A DNA stretch of 64,000 nt from Isoetes taiwanensis. Taxonomy: Eukaryota; Streptophyta; Lycopodiopsida; Isoetales; Isoetaceae. This document shows positions 12,118-23,171 of this stretch, one piece after another. A program made the translations under genes and the position numbers. Each line of letters begins with the position of its first letter. Position 1 is the stretch's first letter. Under the pieces are notes generated by a model. The model was not told the origin of the DNA. It saw nothing but the letters and a program-made list of their open reading frames with translations, and made no database searches. The DNA lies in NCBI GenBank assembly GCA_021234155.1, contig JAJEKV010000008.1, forward strand, positions 21,075,426-21,139,425. The letters run 5' to 3'.

Positions 12118-12345
12118 TCAAGGGGGGTTCACAGTTTTATACGTATAACCCATCTGCATGCACGGGAAGGGGGTTTTTTGGACCCATTTTCGTACATATA
12201 CGGTCGGCAGGGGGTCCTTTTTCTGGTATTTTTTGCACTATCCTAGGTAATTTTTATTCGAAAGGGGTCAAAATTTGCTTTTAAAGATCCATATACGGGG
12301 GGGTTTTTTGCCACCCCATGCACGCAGATGGCATATCCCCCTTGA
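12118..12345. mobile_element. 228 bp MITE-like element with 6 bp target duplication
   Basis: The element begins TCAAGGGGGG and ends CCCCCTTGA, and is flanked by TTTGAA on both sides (12112-12117 and 12346-12351). Further inward the arms remain related: CCCATCTGCATGCA on the left, TGCACGCAGATGGC on the right. Runs of G and T (GGGGGTTTTTTG) occur on both arms. There is no coding capacity. The clean ends and duplicated flank make a transposition origin likely; the superfamily is not clear from a 6 bp duplication. Confidence 0.75.
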
Positions 12346-12867
12346 TTTGAATCTATTATGGTATTACGACGACAAAATGCATGTTATTACAGGCAAAGAC
12401 ATAAATCATGCTACAAATGATACTATTGTAGCATACCACAATGACATAAAATATGACACTATAATTGCTGCTATTTATGACAGTACAAGTGACGATATAC
12501 CTGACATAGTTTTATTAACGGATACCGTCACTTCTTGTATGAAAGGTGAAAATTTTGAAGTTTCTCATTTTAAGCATATAATTAATGGAACTAGTGACTT
12601 AAATTGCTTGTTGTCTTGTAGTGAATGAAGCTTCAAATACAGACATTAAAGCAGCCCCGATCGTTTTCAATTATGATTGAACTAATTCCCATATGAAAGC
12701 AAGAAAAGAAGAGGTTAGGAGTACATCAAATGATAAAGATTACAATGCTTAAATGCCACTGAGCTTGTAAAAAATACTTCATAGTGCTTGTGTAGGTAGA
12801 GCTTGGAGAAGATATCAATGGCGCTAAGAAAAAGCGCGAGAGCGGGGAATAGAGTTTTTATAGAGAG
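12346..12867. other. Intergenic stretch, open frame not supported
   Basis: An open frame of 117 codons crosses the right end of the MITE and continues to 12628, but it starts inside the mobile element and has no recognisable family. The sequence has many short words such as GACATA and TATGAC and may be a worn repeat. Confidence 0.25.
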
Positions 12868-13147
12868 AGGAAAAAATAAAGAAGTTTAGGCGATAAATCA
12901 TGGCAGGATGGAGTTGCAATAACCCTCCCACCCGTCCCCCCAGCCCACCAAACCTGAGTTCAGGTAGATGTGGATTTTACCGAGCTTGTGGATGAATGAC
13001 ATGTGGAATATAGTCCCAGACCTGGATAAAGAAACCATGTACATGCAGGAATAGTATTGATTGCGGATTTTCCATGCTGCGTCGGGGTTGGGTCCTTAAA
13101 TGATTCCATCAAACCTCGGATGGTTTGCAAGCTTAGACCATCCCACA

Positions 13148-13455
13148 TTTGCCCTAGGTAGAAAAAATGGTTATTGTGCTACATATTCTAAACGAGGTGC
13201 ACCTGGACTACCTCAATCGTTGAATCTGTCCATCCTATGGCCCAGATCATATGTTAGGACTTCTAGGTGCCTCTTGTTTCAATTATAGTCATTTATGACT
13301 TGGGGTGCCTATGATTTTGAAATATGGAATATAGGTCCTCTTAAGGATACAAATTCGCCTAAGATTTTAGAATTTGAGATACGGAGACTCGAACCTCTAC
13401 CAAAATAATTTGATATCTTAATAAGCATGCTTTAACCAATGCAACCAACAAATTA
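13148..13455 (-). mobile_element. tRNA-derived SINE-like copy 1
   Basis: On the minus strand a tRNA-like head runs from about 13446 to 13384. It has an A-box-like TTGCATTGGTTAAAGCATGC and a B box GGTTCGAGTCTCC, followed by a body of roughly 240 bp. Related copies occur at 13590-13965, 16150-16330 and 16480-16800. The head resembles tRNA genes for residues such as Met or Lys, but is not a functional tRNA. Confidence 0.55.
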
Positions 13456-13589
13456 CAATGTTTATTTTATTGATACTATATAATTTTTTTTCTTTCTTTT
13501 TAACAATAACTTATTCAATTGTTTTGGGGGTAATGGTCTATGGTCTCAAGGATAGTAATTTATGCATCCATATCAAATCCCCTTGAAAC

Positions 13590-13965
13590 CCCCTGTTATT
13601 ACGCTACATATTTTAAATGAGGTGCACCTTGGACTACCTCAATCGTCGGATCTGTTTATCCTATGGTCCAGATCATATGTTGGGGTTTCTGGGTGCCTCG
13701 ACAGATGGCTGGTGAGATAGGGGATGAACATTCAGGAATTACAGATACACAAAGAAGATATTGAGGGATGGTCATTTATAGCTGGGGGAGCCTATGATTT
13801 TGAAATATGGAATACAGGTCCTCCTAAGGTTTTAGAATATGAAATATCGGGACTCATTTCTATATGGGTTCGCCTAAGATTTTAGAATTTGAGATATGGA
13901 GACTCGAATCTCTACCAAAATAATTTGATATCTTAATAAGAATGCTTTAACCAATGCAAACAGAA
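13590..13965 (-). mobile_element. tRNA-derived SINE-like copy 2
   Basis: Same head (B box near 13894-13910, GAGATTCGAGTCTCC on the minus strand) and same body as copy 1. It has an insertion of about 50 bp around 13700-13765 (GACAGATGGCTGGTGAG onward) that the other copies lack. Confidence 0.55.
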
Positions 13966-14090
13966 AACTAACGTACTTATTTTATGTATTGAATCTATGT
14001 TTTTTTTCTTTCTTTTTAATAATATAAAGAAAATGGAAACAATTGGGAAAATGCATTTGCTTAAAGTTTTTCGTGCCCACAACACAAAAG

Positions 14091-14741
14091 TTTTTTTTTT
14101 TTGAAGAACTGTGTCATCAATATATTAAAAGAATGGTAATGTTACAAAGCAAGTGAGGAGGAAGGAGAACTGCCCCAAAGAGATAGCGATACGTCGACAC
14201 TCCACAACAAACTCACAGAAAAACTGCAACTCTACTGCTGTACAAACGGACCATCACCATCTACAACACCCAAGAAGTCTCGCCAAATGGCAAACTTTTC
14301 GCTCTACTAATCCCGGAACACCAAAAGCTTTGAAATAGCTTGTACCGGAGTCAAAAAGAATCGAGAGGCCGCAGTCAAATCCCCCGAAGATCCACAACCG
14401 CCGCTTCCCGTCAGCCACACCAACCAAGCCACGCCTGGGATGCAGGCTTGCCGCCGCAAAGAGCGCCAAGCACCGGATACACATGAAGCGAAGAAGCTGG
14501 CTGGCTAGTCAATCTCACCAAACAAAGCCCTAACCCAATCCCGAGGCAGCCCTGCAAGTGAGGGGCATAAAACCGCATAATGCTCCACGTCTCAATGATG
14601 AAGGCCATAACAAAGGCGTAGAGGGTTCACACTCGGCCTAAACCCGACTCACAAGGGCATTCACCACGACACATTGCACCACTGCCACAGAAGCACCCTA
14701 ACCTTTGGTGTGGGAAGTGAGCTCCATGTCCACGTCCAAAC
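14091..14741 (-). mobile_element. Retroposon insertion (5'-truncated LINE or processed sequence) with target duplication
   Basis: The insert starts with 12 T on the plus strand (a poly(A) tail on the minus strand) preceding GAAGAACTGTGTCATCAATA. It is flanked by a duplicated CAACACAAAAGTTTTT (14080-14095 and 14742-14757; the T run makes the exact edge ambiguous). Unit B has the empty site at 16910-16930, which proves insertion after the tandem duplication. The insert is about 650 bp, GC-richer than its surroundings, with no frame I recognise. The ending ATTGATGACACAGTTCTTC-(A)n looks like a plant L1-type 3' end. Confidence 0.85.
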
Positions 14742-15115
14742 CAACACAAAAGTTTTTGGGATGCTTTTTGGGTTAGTTTTGCTGAATGCTAGAAAGTATG
14801 AGAAGAAAAAATTATAATGTTTAGCTAAATCACAGAAAGTTTTGGGATTAGTTTTGGGCAAGTTTAGCTAAAGCCATTATAGCTAATGGCAAAGTTTAGC
14901 TAAAGCCATTATAGCTAATAAGAAATATGTGATTAGTAAATTATTCTCTAGTTTATGGTCTCAATTTCTCAATTTAGGCATCCATCTCAAATCCCCTTGG
15001 AACCCCTTGTTATTGTGCTACATATTGAAGAAAAAATAAATTTGGCTTAAGCCTTATTATATGTCGAGTTTATGCAAACAAAAATAGGAGGAATGTAACC
15101 TTTTATAATTTTCAG

Positions 15116-15355
15116 CCTTCGTAGAAGGAAAATTTTACTATTCCAAAAGGAGGGTCCGAATGTCATATTTGCCTTGAAACCCATAGCTTCATCTTCAGGA
15201 ATATACAAGCCGCTTAAATGCTTATTTGCAATCAAAGGCAACCAAAACATATGTATGGGCTGGTGACAAAGCAATCAAAATAGAAGTAAAGCAATCTATT
15301 AGCGGACGTAAAGTGCAATGTGGACACGCTAGGATTCAAAAGGCTGAGCTTGCTA
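15116..15355 (+). pseudogene. Orphan exon remnant, copy A
   Basis: Follows a good splice acceptor (TTTTATAATTTTCAG, ending 15115). The frame with LLFQKEGPNVIFALKP and GIYKPLKCLFAIKGN is open for about 45 codons, then the downstream peptide continues in another frame. The unit B copy at 17233-17530 keeps the second half open. I do not recognise the protein. It looks like a captured or duplicated host exon that has decayed. Confidence 0.35.
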
Positions 15356-15530
15356 AGTTAACATGATAGTAAACAAACGTTAGATCTTCTAAAAAAAGAG
15401 GGATATTAATATATAAAATTTGAGATCGCTATGGGGCAAGTAAAAAAACAGTATTGTAGTCTTTCTACTATATTTCATTTCCTTTTCTTTGTAAAGAACA
15501 ACAATGGATAAGGTTTATTTAGAGAAGATA

Positions 15531-15807
15531 TTAACTGGTAACCTTTTCTCAGAGAACTAAAGTTTTAAGAAAAAAGTAGAGCCAATTGTTCCTACTTGTC
15601 ATGAAAATATCAATGGTAGTTGCTGGTCTTTATCAATAGTAGTTCCTTTTGGAATTGATTATGATGGAACACCAATCAACATTAGCAAGTTGCTCAATGA
15701 GACAAAAGCCAAAGCACACTATCATAAGAAATGCATCCATATTTAGAATTTGTATGTGCCTTTTTTATCACGAGGAAGAAGAAAAGCAACAAATTATCTT
15801 TAAGAAA
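15531..15807. other. Spacer between duplicated units A and B
   Basis: Sequence not shared by the two units. No gene, repeat or element end is evident; purine-rich at 15770-15820. Confidence 0.4.
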
Positions 15808-16149
15808 AGAGGAAAAATAAAGAAGTTTAGACAGTAAATCATGGCGGGATGGGACCCCCTCCCCCCCACATTGAGATCCCCCCTCCTCCCCAAAACATCC
15901 CACCAAACCTGAGTTGAAGTAGGTGTGGATTTTGCCGAGCTTGTGGATGAATGACATGTGGAAACCTACATAAAGAAACCATGTACTTGCCGTAATAGGT
16001 ATTGATCGCGGGTTTTCCATGCTGCATCGGGGTTGGGTCCTTAAGCGATTCCATCAAACCTCTAATGGTTTGCAAGCTTAGACCATCCCTTGAATGACAA
16101 AAATTCCACCGAGGATCTTAGTCACATTTGCCCTAAGTAGAAAAAATGG

Positions 16150-16330
16150 TTATTATGCTACATATTCTAAATGAGGTGCACCCTGGACTACCTCAATCAT
16201 TAGATCTGGGTGCCTCTTGTTTCGATTATGGTCATTTATGACTTGGGGCGCCTATGATTTTGAAATATGAAATAGAGGTCCTCTTAAGGACAGAGGTTCG
16301 CCTAAATAAAAATGCTTTAACCAATGAAAC
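16150..16330 (-). mobile_element. tRNA-derived SINE-like copy 3, internally deleted
   Basis: Same body as copies 1 and 2, but the piece carrying the B box and part of the head is missing: GGTTCGCCTAAA runs straight into ATGCTTTAACCAATG. Remnant only. Confidence 0.45.
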
Positions 16331-16479
16331 CAGCAAACTAACGTGCTTATTTTATGTATTGAAACTATATTTTTTCTTTCTTTCTTTTTAACAATAACTT
16401 ATTCAATTGTTTTGGGGGTATGGTCTATGGTCTCAAGGATAGTAATTTATGCATCCATATCAAATCCCCTTGAAACCCC

Positions 16480-16800
16480 CTGTTATTGCGCTACATATTC
16501 TAAACGAGGTGCATCCTGGACTACCTCAATTGTCGGATCTGTCCATCCTATGGCCCAGATCGTATGTCGGGTTTTCTGGGTGCCTCTTGTTTCAATTATG
16601 GTCATTTATAGCTTGGGGGGGCTATGATTTTTAAATATGAAATACAGGTGCTCCTAAGGTTTTCGAATATGAAATATCGAGACTCATTTCTATATGGGTT
16701 CGCCTAAGATTTTAGAATTTGAGATATGGAGACTCGAATCTCTACCAAAATAATTTGATATCTTAATAAGAATGCTTTAACCAATGCAAACAGCAAACTA
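16480..16800 (-). mobile_element. tRNA-derived SINE-like copy 4
   Basis: Counterpart of copy 2 in unit B, without the extra 50 bp. The B box and A-box-like sequence are retained on the minus strand (16721-16790). Confidence 0.55.
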
Positions 16801-17232
16801 ACGTACTTATTTTATGTATTGAATCTATATTTTTTTTTCTTTCTTTTTAATAATATAAAGAAAATGGAAACAATTGGGAAAAAGCACTTGATTAAAGTTT
16901 TTCGTGCTTACAACACAGAAATTTTTGGGATAGTTTAGCTAAATGCTAGGAAGTATGAGAAGAAAAATTTATAAAGTTTATCTAAATCACAGAAAGTTTT
17001 GGGATTAGTTTTGGGCAAGTTTAGCTAAAGTCATTACAACTAATAAGAAATATGTGATTAGTAATTTATTCTCTAGTCTATGGCCTTAATTTATGCATCC
17101 ATCTCAAATCCCCTTGGAACCCCTTGCTATTGTGCTATATATTGAAGAAAAAATATATTTAGCTTAAGCCTTATTATATGTTGAGTTTATGCAAACAAAA
17201 ATAGGAGGAAGGTAACCTTTTATAATTTTCAG

Positions 17233-17530
17233 CTTTCGTGAAGGGAAAATTTACTATTTCAAAAGGAGGGTCCGAATGCCATATTTGTCTTGAACCCAGG
17301 AATATACAAGCCGCTTAAATGCTTATTTGTAATCAAAGGCAACCAAAAAATATGTATGGGCTGATGACAAAGCAATCAAAGTATACGCACAACAATCTAT
17401 TAGCGGACGTAAAGTGCAATGTAGATACGCTAGGATTGAAGAGGCTGAGCTTGCTAAGTTAACAACAGATACTGATAGTAAACAAATGTTAGATTTTCTT
17501 AAAAAATACATGTTAGTTGGTTATCTATAA
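17233..17530 (+). pseudogene. Orphan exon remnant, copy B
   Basis: Counterpart of the remnant at 15116. After the same acceptor (CAG at 17230-17232), a frame from 17339 stays open for 63 codons to a TAA at 17528-17530. It reads KYVWADDKAIKVYAQQ, then SGRKVQCRYARIEEAELAKL and DSKQMLDFLKKYM. The composition looks like real protein (charged, no low complexity). The first half (GIYKPLKCLFVIKGN) lies in another frame, so a frameshift near 17338 is likely. I cannot name the family. Confidence 0.4.
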
Positions 17531-17665
17531 AAAGAGAGGTATTAATATATTAAATTTGAAATCGCTATGGGGCAAGTAAAAAAACAATATTGTAGGCTTT
17601 CTACTATATTTCATTTCCTTTTCTTTGTGAAGAAGGACAAGGGATAAGGTTTATTTAGAGAATAG

Positions 17666-18190
17666 AATAGGGTTTTAGCGTCCACGGAGACCAATTGGCC
17701 TATGGGACCCAAACAAAAAGAGAGCAGCAAGCGTATTACTGACAGGATTAAAAAACCCTCGCCCCGAAGGGTTTTCGAGGGAAAAACCTTAGAAGTAATA
17801 AGCATGCTGGCACACTGTACAATTGCATAGGACAGTTCAATACCGTCCCGCAGGACACAAACGAGTCCATGCATCTATAACCTCCTGGAGGTATGACCCC
17901 AACAAACCCACTGACGCCGTAGTCAATAACTGATGCAACGGTTGGCCAGGCACTAGTAATCGAACATATCGCTCTCGGATATAGGCAAATGCTGGGCAGA
18001 TCTGGAGGGCATGACATTCATCCTCAATCGCGCCCTGGTGGCAACACTGGCAAAGCCTTTGCTCTCGTGCTTCCCGAGCCCAACGCCCTGTTTCAATGCG
18101 GAGGCGATGTGCACCCGTGCGAATGGAAGCTATAAGTCTGCACTTCTTCATGGGCAGCTGGGTGTACAAGTACTGGTGTGGGCCCAAGCT
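17666..18190 (-). mobile_element. LINE 3' end: reverse-transcriptase ORF C-terminus and 3' UTR
   Basis: The minus-strand frame 18187-17837 encodes IASIRTGAHRLRIETGRW, then a cysteine/histidine cluster (CQCC, ECHAL, C-PAF), the zinc-binding tail found after the reverse transcriptase in plant L1-like LINEs. Downstream comes a 3' UTR with a stem-loop (17752-17775) and the conserved GGCCAATTGGTCTCCG before a tail of ATTCT-like words. A second, longer copy of the same family is at 41600-43583. The upstream reverse transcriptase and endonuclease are absent here (5' truncation). Confidence 0.8.
17752..17775 (-). other. Conserved stem-loop in LINE 3' UTR
   Basis: AAAACCCT and AGGGTTTT pair perfectly around a C/G-rich loop. 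The same stem exists in the other LINE copy at 41689-41712 although the loop differs by one base. 3' stem-loops of LINEs can be recognised by their own reverse transcriptase; that role here is inferred. Confidence 0.55.
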
Positions 18191-20772
18191 TATAATTTTT
18201 CTTTCTTCGTATCAAGTTTATGCTTGCTTAGTTCAACATCTTCACGTTTCGGCATCTAATTATGCTGGATCTATGTCATATTTATACCTCATGTTCACCA
18301 GATGGTTTTATGCACTTTTATTTTATTTGACCATGCTTATTTCTGCTTTATAAAATAGAATCAGGTCCAACCTATGCATTTATTTGAGCGTGCTTGAATT
18401 CCACTGGATATTTGGCCTTGCTTACTTTGACAGCTAATTTATGTTTGCAGGTCATATTTATGATGGAATTTTGTTTTGTTAATGACTTAGTAATAATCAG
18501 GTAAGGCATGATTAACTAGATTTAGTGAAATATTACTATCCTTTTATTTTTAAATGAATCTATTTTTCATACCAGCAGAATCTGAGTGTAATTTGGATTG
18601 GCAGTGAGTGTAATTTGGATTTGCAGATATATTCAGGGGATATGTGACAAGATTGCGCAGAATTTTGAAATAACATCTAGTATTCAAATGGATCCTTGAG
18701 GATCACAATCCGATGTCTATTATACAGTGCCCCTTTCTGTAAGTACAAGATGCATTTCTTCTTATATCATGTCTGGAAATTAGTGCCCAATTTCTTCCCA
18801 TTGCTCTGGTAGCTGCATTCATCTAATAATGGTCATAAGTTAGAAGTTTGATTGGCTTAAACTATGTGCAAATGCAAGTCAGTGTTTAAAATGACTTTGA
18901 GTGATATGCTTTGTTCATACACTTAACAAACTCTTTAGGCAGCTCTATCTTCATCTTTGTTCCATTACTAACTCTATTTTACTGTCCTCAATTCAACTTG
19001 ACTTCATTTCTTGCAGGCTACAGAATCATTGCAGCACAAAACTTCTGTGCACTATCCACGATCAACCAAAACAACATAACCTCACCCTATTCAGCAGCAA
19101 TACTAAGACCCCTTCACTCCACTCGCAACTAGCTCTGCATAAGCTTTGCTACACGTTAAACGATTCTTCCTCAACAACCAGTTTTACTATGACAAGATGC
19201 AACCATCTCCCCACCACTTCAACTTTTTTTGTCACCAACCTCCTGCAAGTTTCCGATAATCTCTCCACCTCTCATTACATCTTCACAGACGAGTTCACAG
19301 ACTGGAAAAAAACAGTTTATCCAGATCAATTATTATTCACTTGAAGAACTTCAAAGGTAATGATTGTCAATGTTTCTTCTCAAATTTGCACCGAGCAGAT
19401 TTATTTGCTCTGATTCTAGGAGGTTATTTATCGCCTATAGGGAAGAGCAGGCTTGGTTCCAGGCATTTATGTATGGGAACAAATTCTTTTATGTGATAGC
19501 TAAAAGACCTGACCACCCAAACCTTTTATTTGAGGCGGTTACAAAGTTGCAGAGAGCAGATTTACGAGCCTCCATGTTGTTGCATCAATTCAAATTTGTT
19601 GCTTCAGATACAAGCACAGGCACAACGAGTCTTCTCTTTGAGGTTTGTACGAAATAACATTAGCAGTTCCATATCATTTCTGTTAATGGATAAAAGATTT
19701 GTGTTGTTTCATAGATACAAAGAAAGGTAGAGCATACATACAATAGTTATTTTTCTTACTATCTTCCTTTGGAATTTTATTATTATTATCCAGATCAATT
19801 ATTATTGACTCGAAGAACTTCACAGGTAATGATTGTCAAGGTTTCTCCTGCAATTGGCTGCGATCAGATGCATATACATCCCATACATCACCAACTTCAG
19901 CTGTCTATTTACAGTCTCCTTGGTATTTACCAACTCAACTCATTTCAAATAACACAATGTACCCCAGTGTGCATAACGCCTTCAAAACATTATATTTGTG
20001 TACATAACAAAAACGTCCAGATTTGTGCTCTATCCTAAGACTACAGGATTAATCATGCATCATCAATGAAGATGCAAAAACTCTTATCGCCTTTGTCCAC
20101 AACGTATACCTCAGCGAAGATACAAAAACTCTCATGCGATTAACACTGCTCGAAATCGATCTCTGAATATTAAACAGGGCAGTCTGCTATTCCAGCTATC
20201 TGTATCAATGTACATAAACGACCATCAACAAGGTATTTATTCCATTGTCCATTCATGATTACTGCAACTAATTTCTCCTCATAATTCATCACAACTTATT
20301 GTTTGAACTCCAAGCATATCTCTCTCTTCTGCAGGTCAATCATCATTACTTTGGGCATTTCATGCTATTTTTCTCAATCTCCTTCTATTGGAACACTGTA
20401 TGTTTTAACATAACAATTACCTCCTATTCGGGACACCTTGCTCTATGACAACAATGAATAGGCATATGCTTCTTTATGGGCAAGATTTGTCCTTGCATTC
20501 TTATGGTTTTCAATCCAGCTACCTTGCAGCACCAAATAGGGTGTATTTGATCAAATATTAATTTGCCGACCAGAATTTGGAGGCCCCCAATCTGTCATCT
20601 ACATTGGCAGATTAATTGCTCTGTTTGTTTGAAGCAATAGAGCAGCAGGTTGTAATGATTTTTAGATATGCTCAGCAAAAGAATGACATCTTTGCTTTGC
20701 ACTGGCATTCGTTCCATAGGTCAATACTGCTTCATTCATTGTTAAATTAATTGAATTGACCTATATTCAGAT
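18191..20772. other. Intergenic region with short direct repeats, no recognised gene
   Basis: Several open frames up to 147 codons exist but none shows a family signature. About 75-85 bp around 19320-19405 is repeated at 19790-19875 (both contain CCAGATCAATTATTATT and GGTAATGATTGTCAA). A smaller repeat GAGTGTAATTTGGATT lies near 18585 and 18607. The sequence may be worn transposon DNA. Confidence 0.4.
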
Positions 20773-21100
20773 CTTATTGTTGGAAATACCATTGTGGATA
20801 TGTATGCAAAAATTGGGGACGTAGAGGAGGCTGTAGAAGTTTCTGAACATTTGCCAAGAAGAGCTATGATCTCATGGGGTACATTAATTGCTGGATTTGT
20901 CTAGCATGGAGAATGTTGTCACATTAGGATCGTTTGAAGAAATGGAACATCCCAGCTAACACATTTTGTAGCATCTTCAAATTAGACCAATTAGCAAGTC
21001 TAGATTTAGTTTCATGGGCTATAATAACTGCTGGGTTTATTGAGCATCGTAAATACATCCTTGCCATAGAGTTCTTTGTTAAGATGCAAGAACATCTTCA
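20773..21100 (+). pseudogene. Pentatricopeptide repeat (PPR) protein fragment
   Basis: PPR proteins bind organellar RNA one repeat per base and are abundant in plants. The plus strand encodes GNTIVDMYAKIGDVEEAVEV and ISWGTLIAGFV (20773-20902), then a TAG where family members have Gln before HG. A second piece after a frame change reads LDLVSWAIITAGFIEHRKYI and LAIEFFVKMQ (about 20998-21090). These are the hallmarks of P/L/S-type repeats (NALIDMYAKCG, VSWNAMIAGY). Only about three repeats remain, with no start or C-terminal E/DYW domain, so this is a fragment. Confidence 0.75.
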
Positions 21101-21875
21101 CATGGCCAATCTACAAATCATTCAGAAAAAAAGCAATTGACATTCTCTTTGGGATTCAAAGTTACATATTGCACTTTAAGGGTTTCAATTGTCACGTCTC
21201 CTATATTAGTGCCAATGTTGCATTATTCCATTGCACTTCACGCTTTCAAGTGCAGCATTTCCAATATTAGTGCTGATATTATCCAATAGGTTCACATCAT
21301 CAACTTAATCTCTACATACTAGCATGTCAAAATGTTAAATAAAGACTACAATGCAACTTCACCTTAAATCAACCAATTTCTACATACTTCTTTCCCTCTC
21401 AAAACATTGTCAATACCAACCACTCCAACATCATAGTCCTTTATAATATACGGCCATCTTCTTACAAACATGAGACTTCAACAACGACTACAAAGGATCG
21501 ATACAATTTCAAATTCCACTACATACACTTATAACTATACTTTTGCTACTTACAATGTCAATAACCTTCATATCATTTATATCGTCAGGCTAATGTCCTA
21601 AATAATACCTACCATTCCTCATGCCTCACACACATTATCCCGACGTTATAGATTGCATTGCTCTTTAAACTATTGCTTAACCACATATCAACAAATCACA
21701 TCCTCACAAACGTGAATTCTAATTCATCTCAACTACTTGCATATCAAAACACAACAAAATACAGGCATTCGTACGTAATCCAACAAAAAACATTGATTGT
21801 TCTACCCAACCATCAAACGACCATCTCTTCAAATCTGGAAAAGCATAACTAGTATATGTAAGAGCATATCATACC
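21101..21875. other. AT-rich intergenic, no gene
   Basis: C/A/T-rich sequence with no supported frame. Confidence 0.35.
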
Positions 21876-23160
21876 TCAAGAATTCTCAGCATCGTCGTTA
21901 GCTTCTTTAGCCACTAATTCTTGCAACTGGATGCCCACACTATTAGGGATCATCACTAACAATGGCTTGGTCTCTACAGCCCAGCCGTAGTCTATTGTCT
22001 CCAAATGTTGATAGCGTGGTGGGTCATTAGGATTTGGTCTCCACTTCTTACTCCAACAATCTCTAAACTACATTGCATATGACGTGCCTTTTTTAGCAAC
22101 TGGCTCCCACCAAGATACAAACACCTTTTTGTAATGGAGGAGACTAGGATCTTGTATTGGGTCCTCCTAAGCGATCCACGTTGGGCAATTATCATGTGGT
22201 CTGATGAGCAAGAGCATACCTTTCTTAACATCTTGGTACGAGTCAAAAATTTCGACTAGATTCTTAGGTCGACCTGAATATGGCCCTACCTAAGGAGCTT
22301 GTTCAATGTATTCATCTACCAACACGTCCTCGAGTTCTTCCAATGGTTGTTACCTAGTGCTGGGCCAGAAATCTTGAATGACTGCCCTATCGGCTGCACA
22401 TCCCCAAGCACACGGAAGAGGGTGGACCAATAGTCAATTACCTCATTCATATATGTGTTGAACCATGAGTTATTGCCAGCTCTGGAAATAACTGCCCAGT
22501 GCATCATGTACTTGGCAGTAGAAGCACTCAATGCACCTTGGGCTTGTTTTGACCCGAACAATTATCAAGCTGCAAGTAGAGTCTCCTCGGTAGCCTCTTT
22601 GATTCTTTAAGCCTCGTTGGAGGAGGCAAGAAATCACTTCTAGTGCCATTTGATACCTTTGTCCTCAAAGCCTCGGTGTTTAGAACCAATGATGCCCAAC
22701 CACATTCAGGTCGATTTGTATCTCTCAAATGGCCCCATCTGTCATTAGATGCATTCTTAAGAGTCTTCAACGCATAATTTAGTGATCCAACATGAAAGTT
22801 ACTATCATCGTGCCAAACGTCCAAGGAAAAGTGACCCAATGCACCGATGCCATGTCCATGCATTAATGCTCCTGTTAGGCTGACCTTCAAGCGTTCTCCT
22901 CTCCACAAAGACTTTGCTAGCTTTTCTAGACGGGGAACCATGTTCTTGTTCTGATCCATTTTATCATGTATAATGGTTAAGGCGTGCTCTAGAGAGCGGT
23001 GAGATAGAGCTCTCCAGGACCAATAAAGACTTCTACATGAGATTTGAGCTGTCATATGTGCCTTTCTTTCAATTCCAAGCTCTCTTCTTTCATTTAGATC
23101 TTTTGTCTTAGCAAGCTTTTTCTTTATCACAATACAAGTATTGCACTTAGAAAACGCTAT
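21876..23160 (-). pseudogene. Transposase-like gene of the LQLDNCSGQNK (DUF7869-like) type, degenerate
   Basis: The minus strand opens with a Cys pair (FSKCNTC), a basic stretch, HDKMDQNKNMVPRLEKL (near 22960), GHFSLDVWHDDSN, and the landmark LPRRLYLQLDNCSGQNK (about 22560). D-containing motifs of this kind occur in proteins of plant and oomycete DNA transposons (DUF7869-like, possibly an RNase H-fold DDE core). After a frameshift the C-terminal part continues to a TGA at 21876-21878 with KVFVSWWEPVAKKGTSYAM, SKKWRPNPNDPPRYQHLETI and a final acidic tail. At least three in-frame stops plus frameshifts make it dead. The N-terminus is missing or runs into the neighbouring plus-strand gene, whose reading begins at 23172. 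The family name is from memory and approximate. Confidence 0.65.
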
Positions 23161-23171
23161 TCGCTTGGCAA

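Larger units (their letters stand above)
12868..15530. repeat. Tandem duplication, unit A
   Basis: Starts at AGAGGAAAAAATAAAGAAGTTTAG and is homologous in order to unit B (15808-17665) up to GATAAGGTTTATTTAGAGAA. Both units share the CCACCAAACCTGAGTT segment, SINE-like copies, the GTTTAGCTAAATCACAGAAAG segment and an orphan exon. Unit A is longer mainly because it carries the retroposon at 14091-14741 and extra SINE-like sequence. Divergence between units is visible but moderate. Confidence 0.85.
15808..17665. repeat. Tandem duplication, unit B
   Basis: Homologous to unit A (12868-15530) and in the same orientation. It lacks the retroposon present in A and so preserves its empty target site near 16910. 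Its right edge meets the LINE 3' end at about 17666, so the LINE may have inserted at or near this edge. Confidence 0.85.

Noticed and set aside
12275-12628. 117-codon plus-strand frame
   Set aside because: Its start lies inside the MITE at 12118-12345 and the rest matches no family.
18901-19344. 147-codon plus-strand frame rich in Ser, Thr, Leu and His
   Set aside because: No domain, unusual composition, in a repeat-bearing intergenic region; most likely chance.
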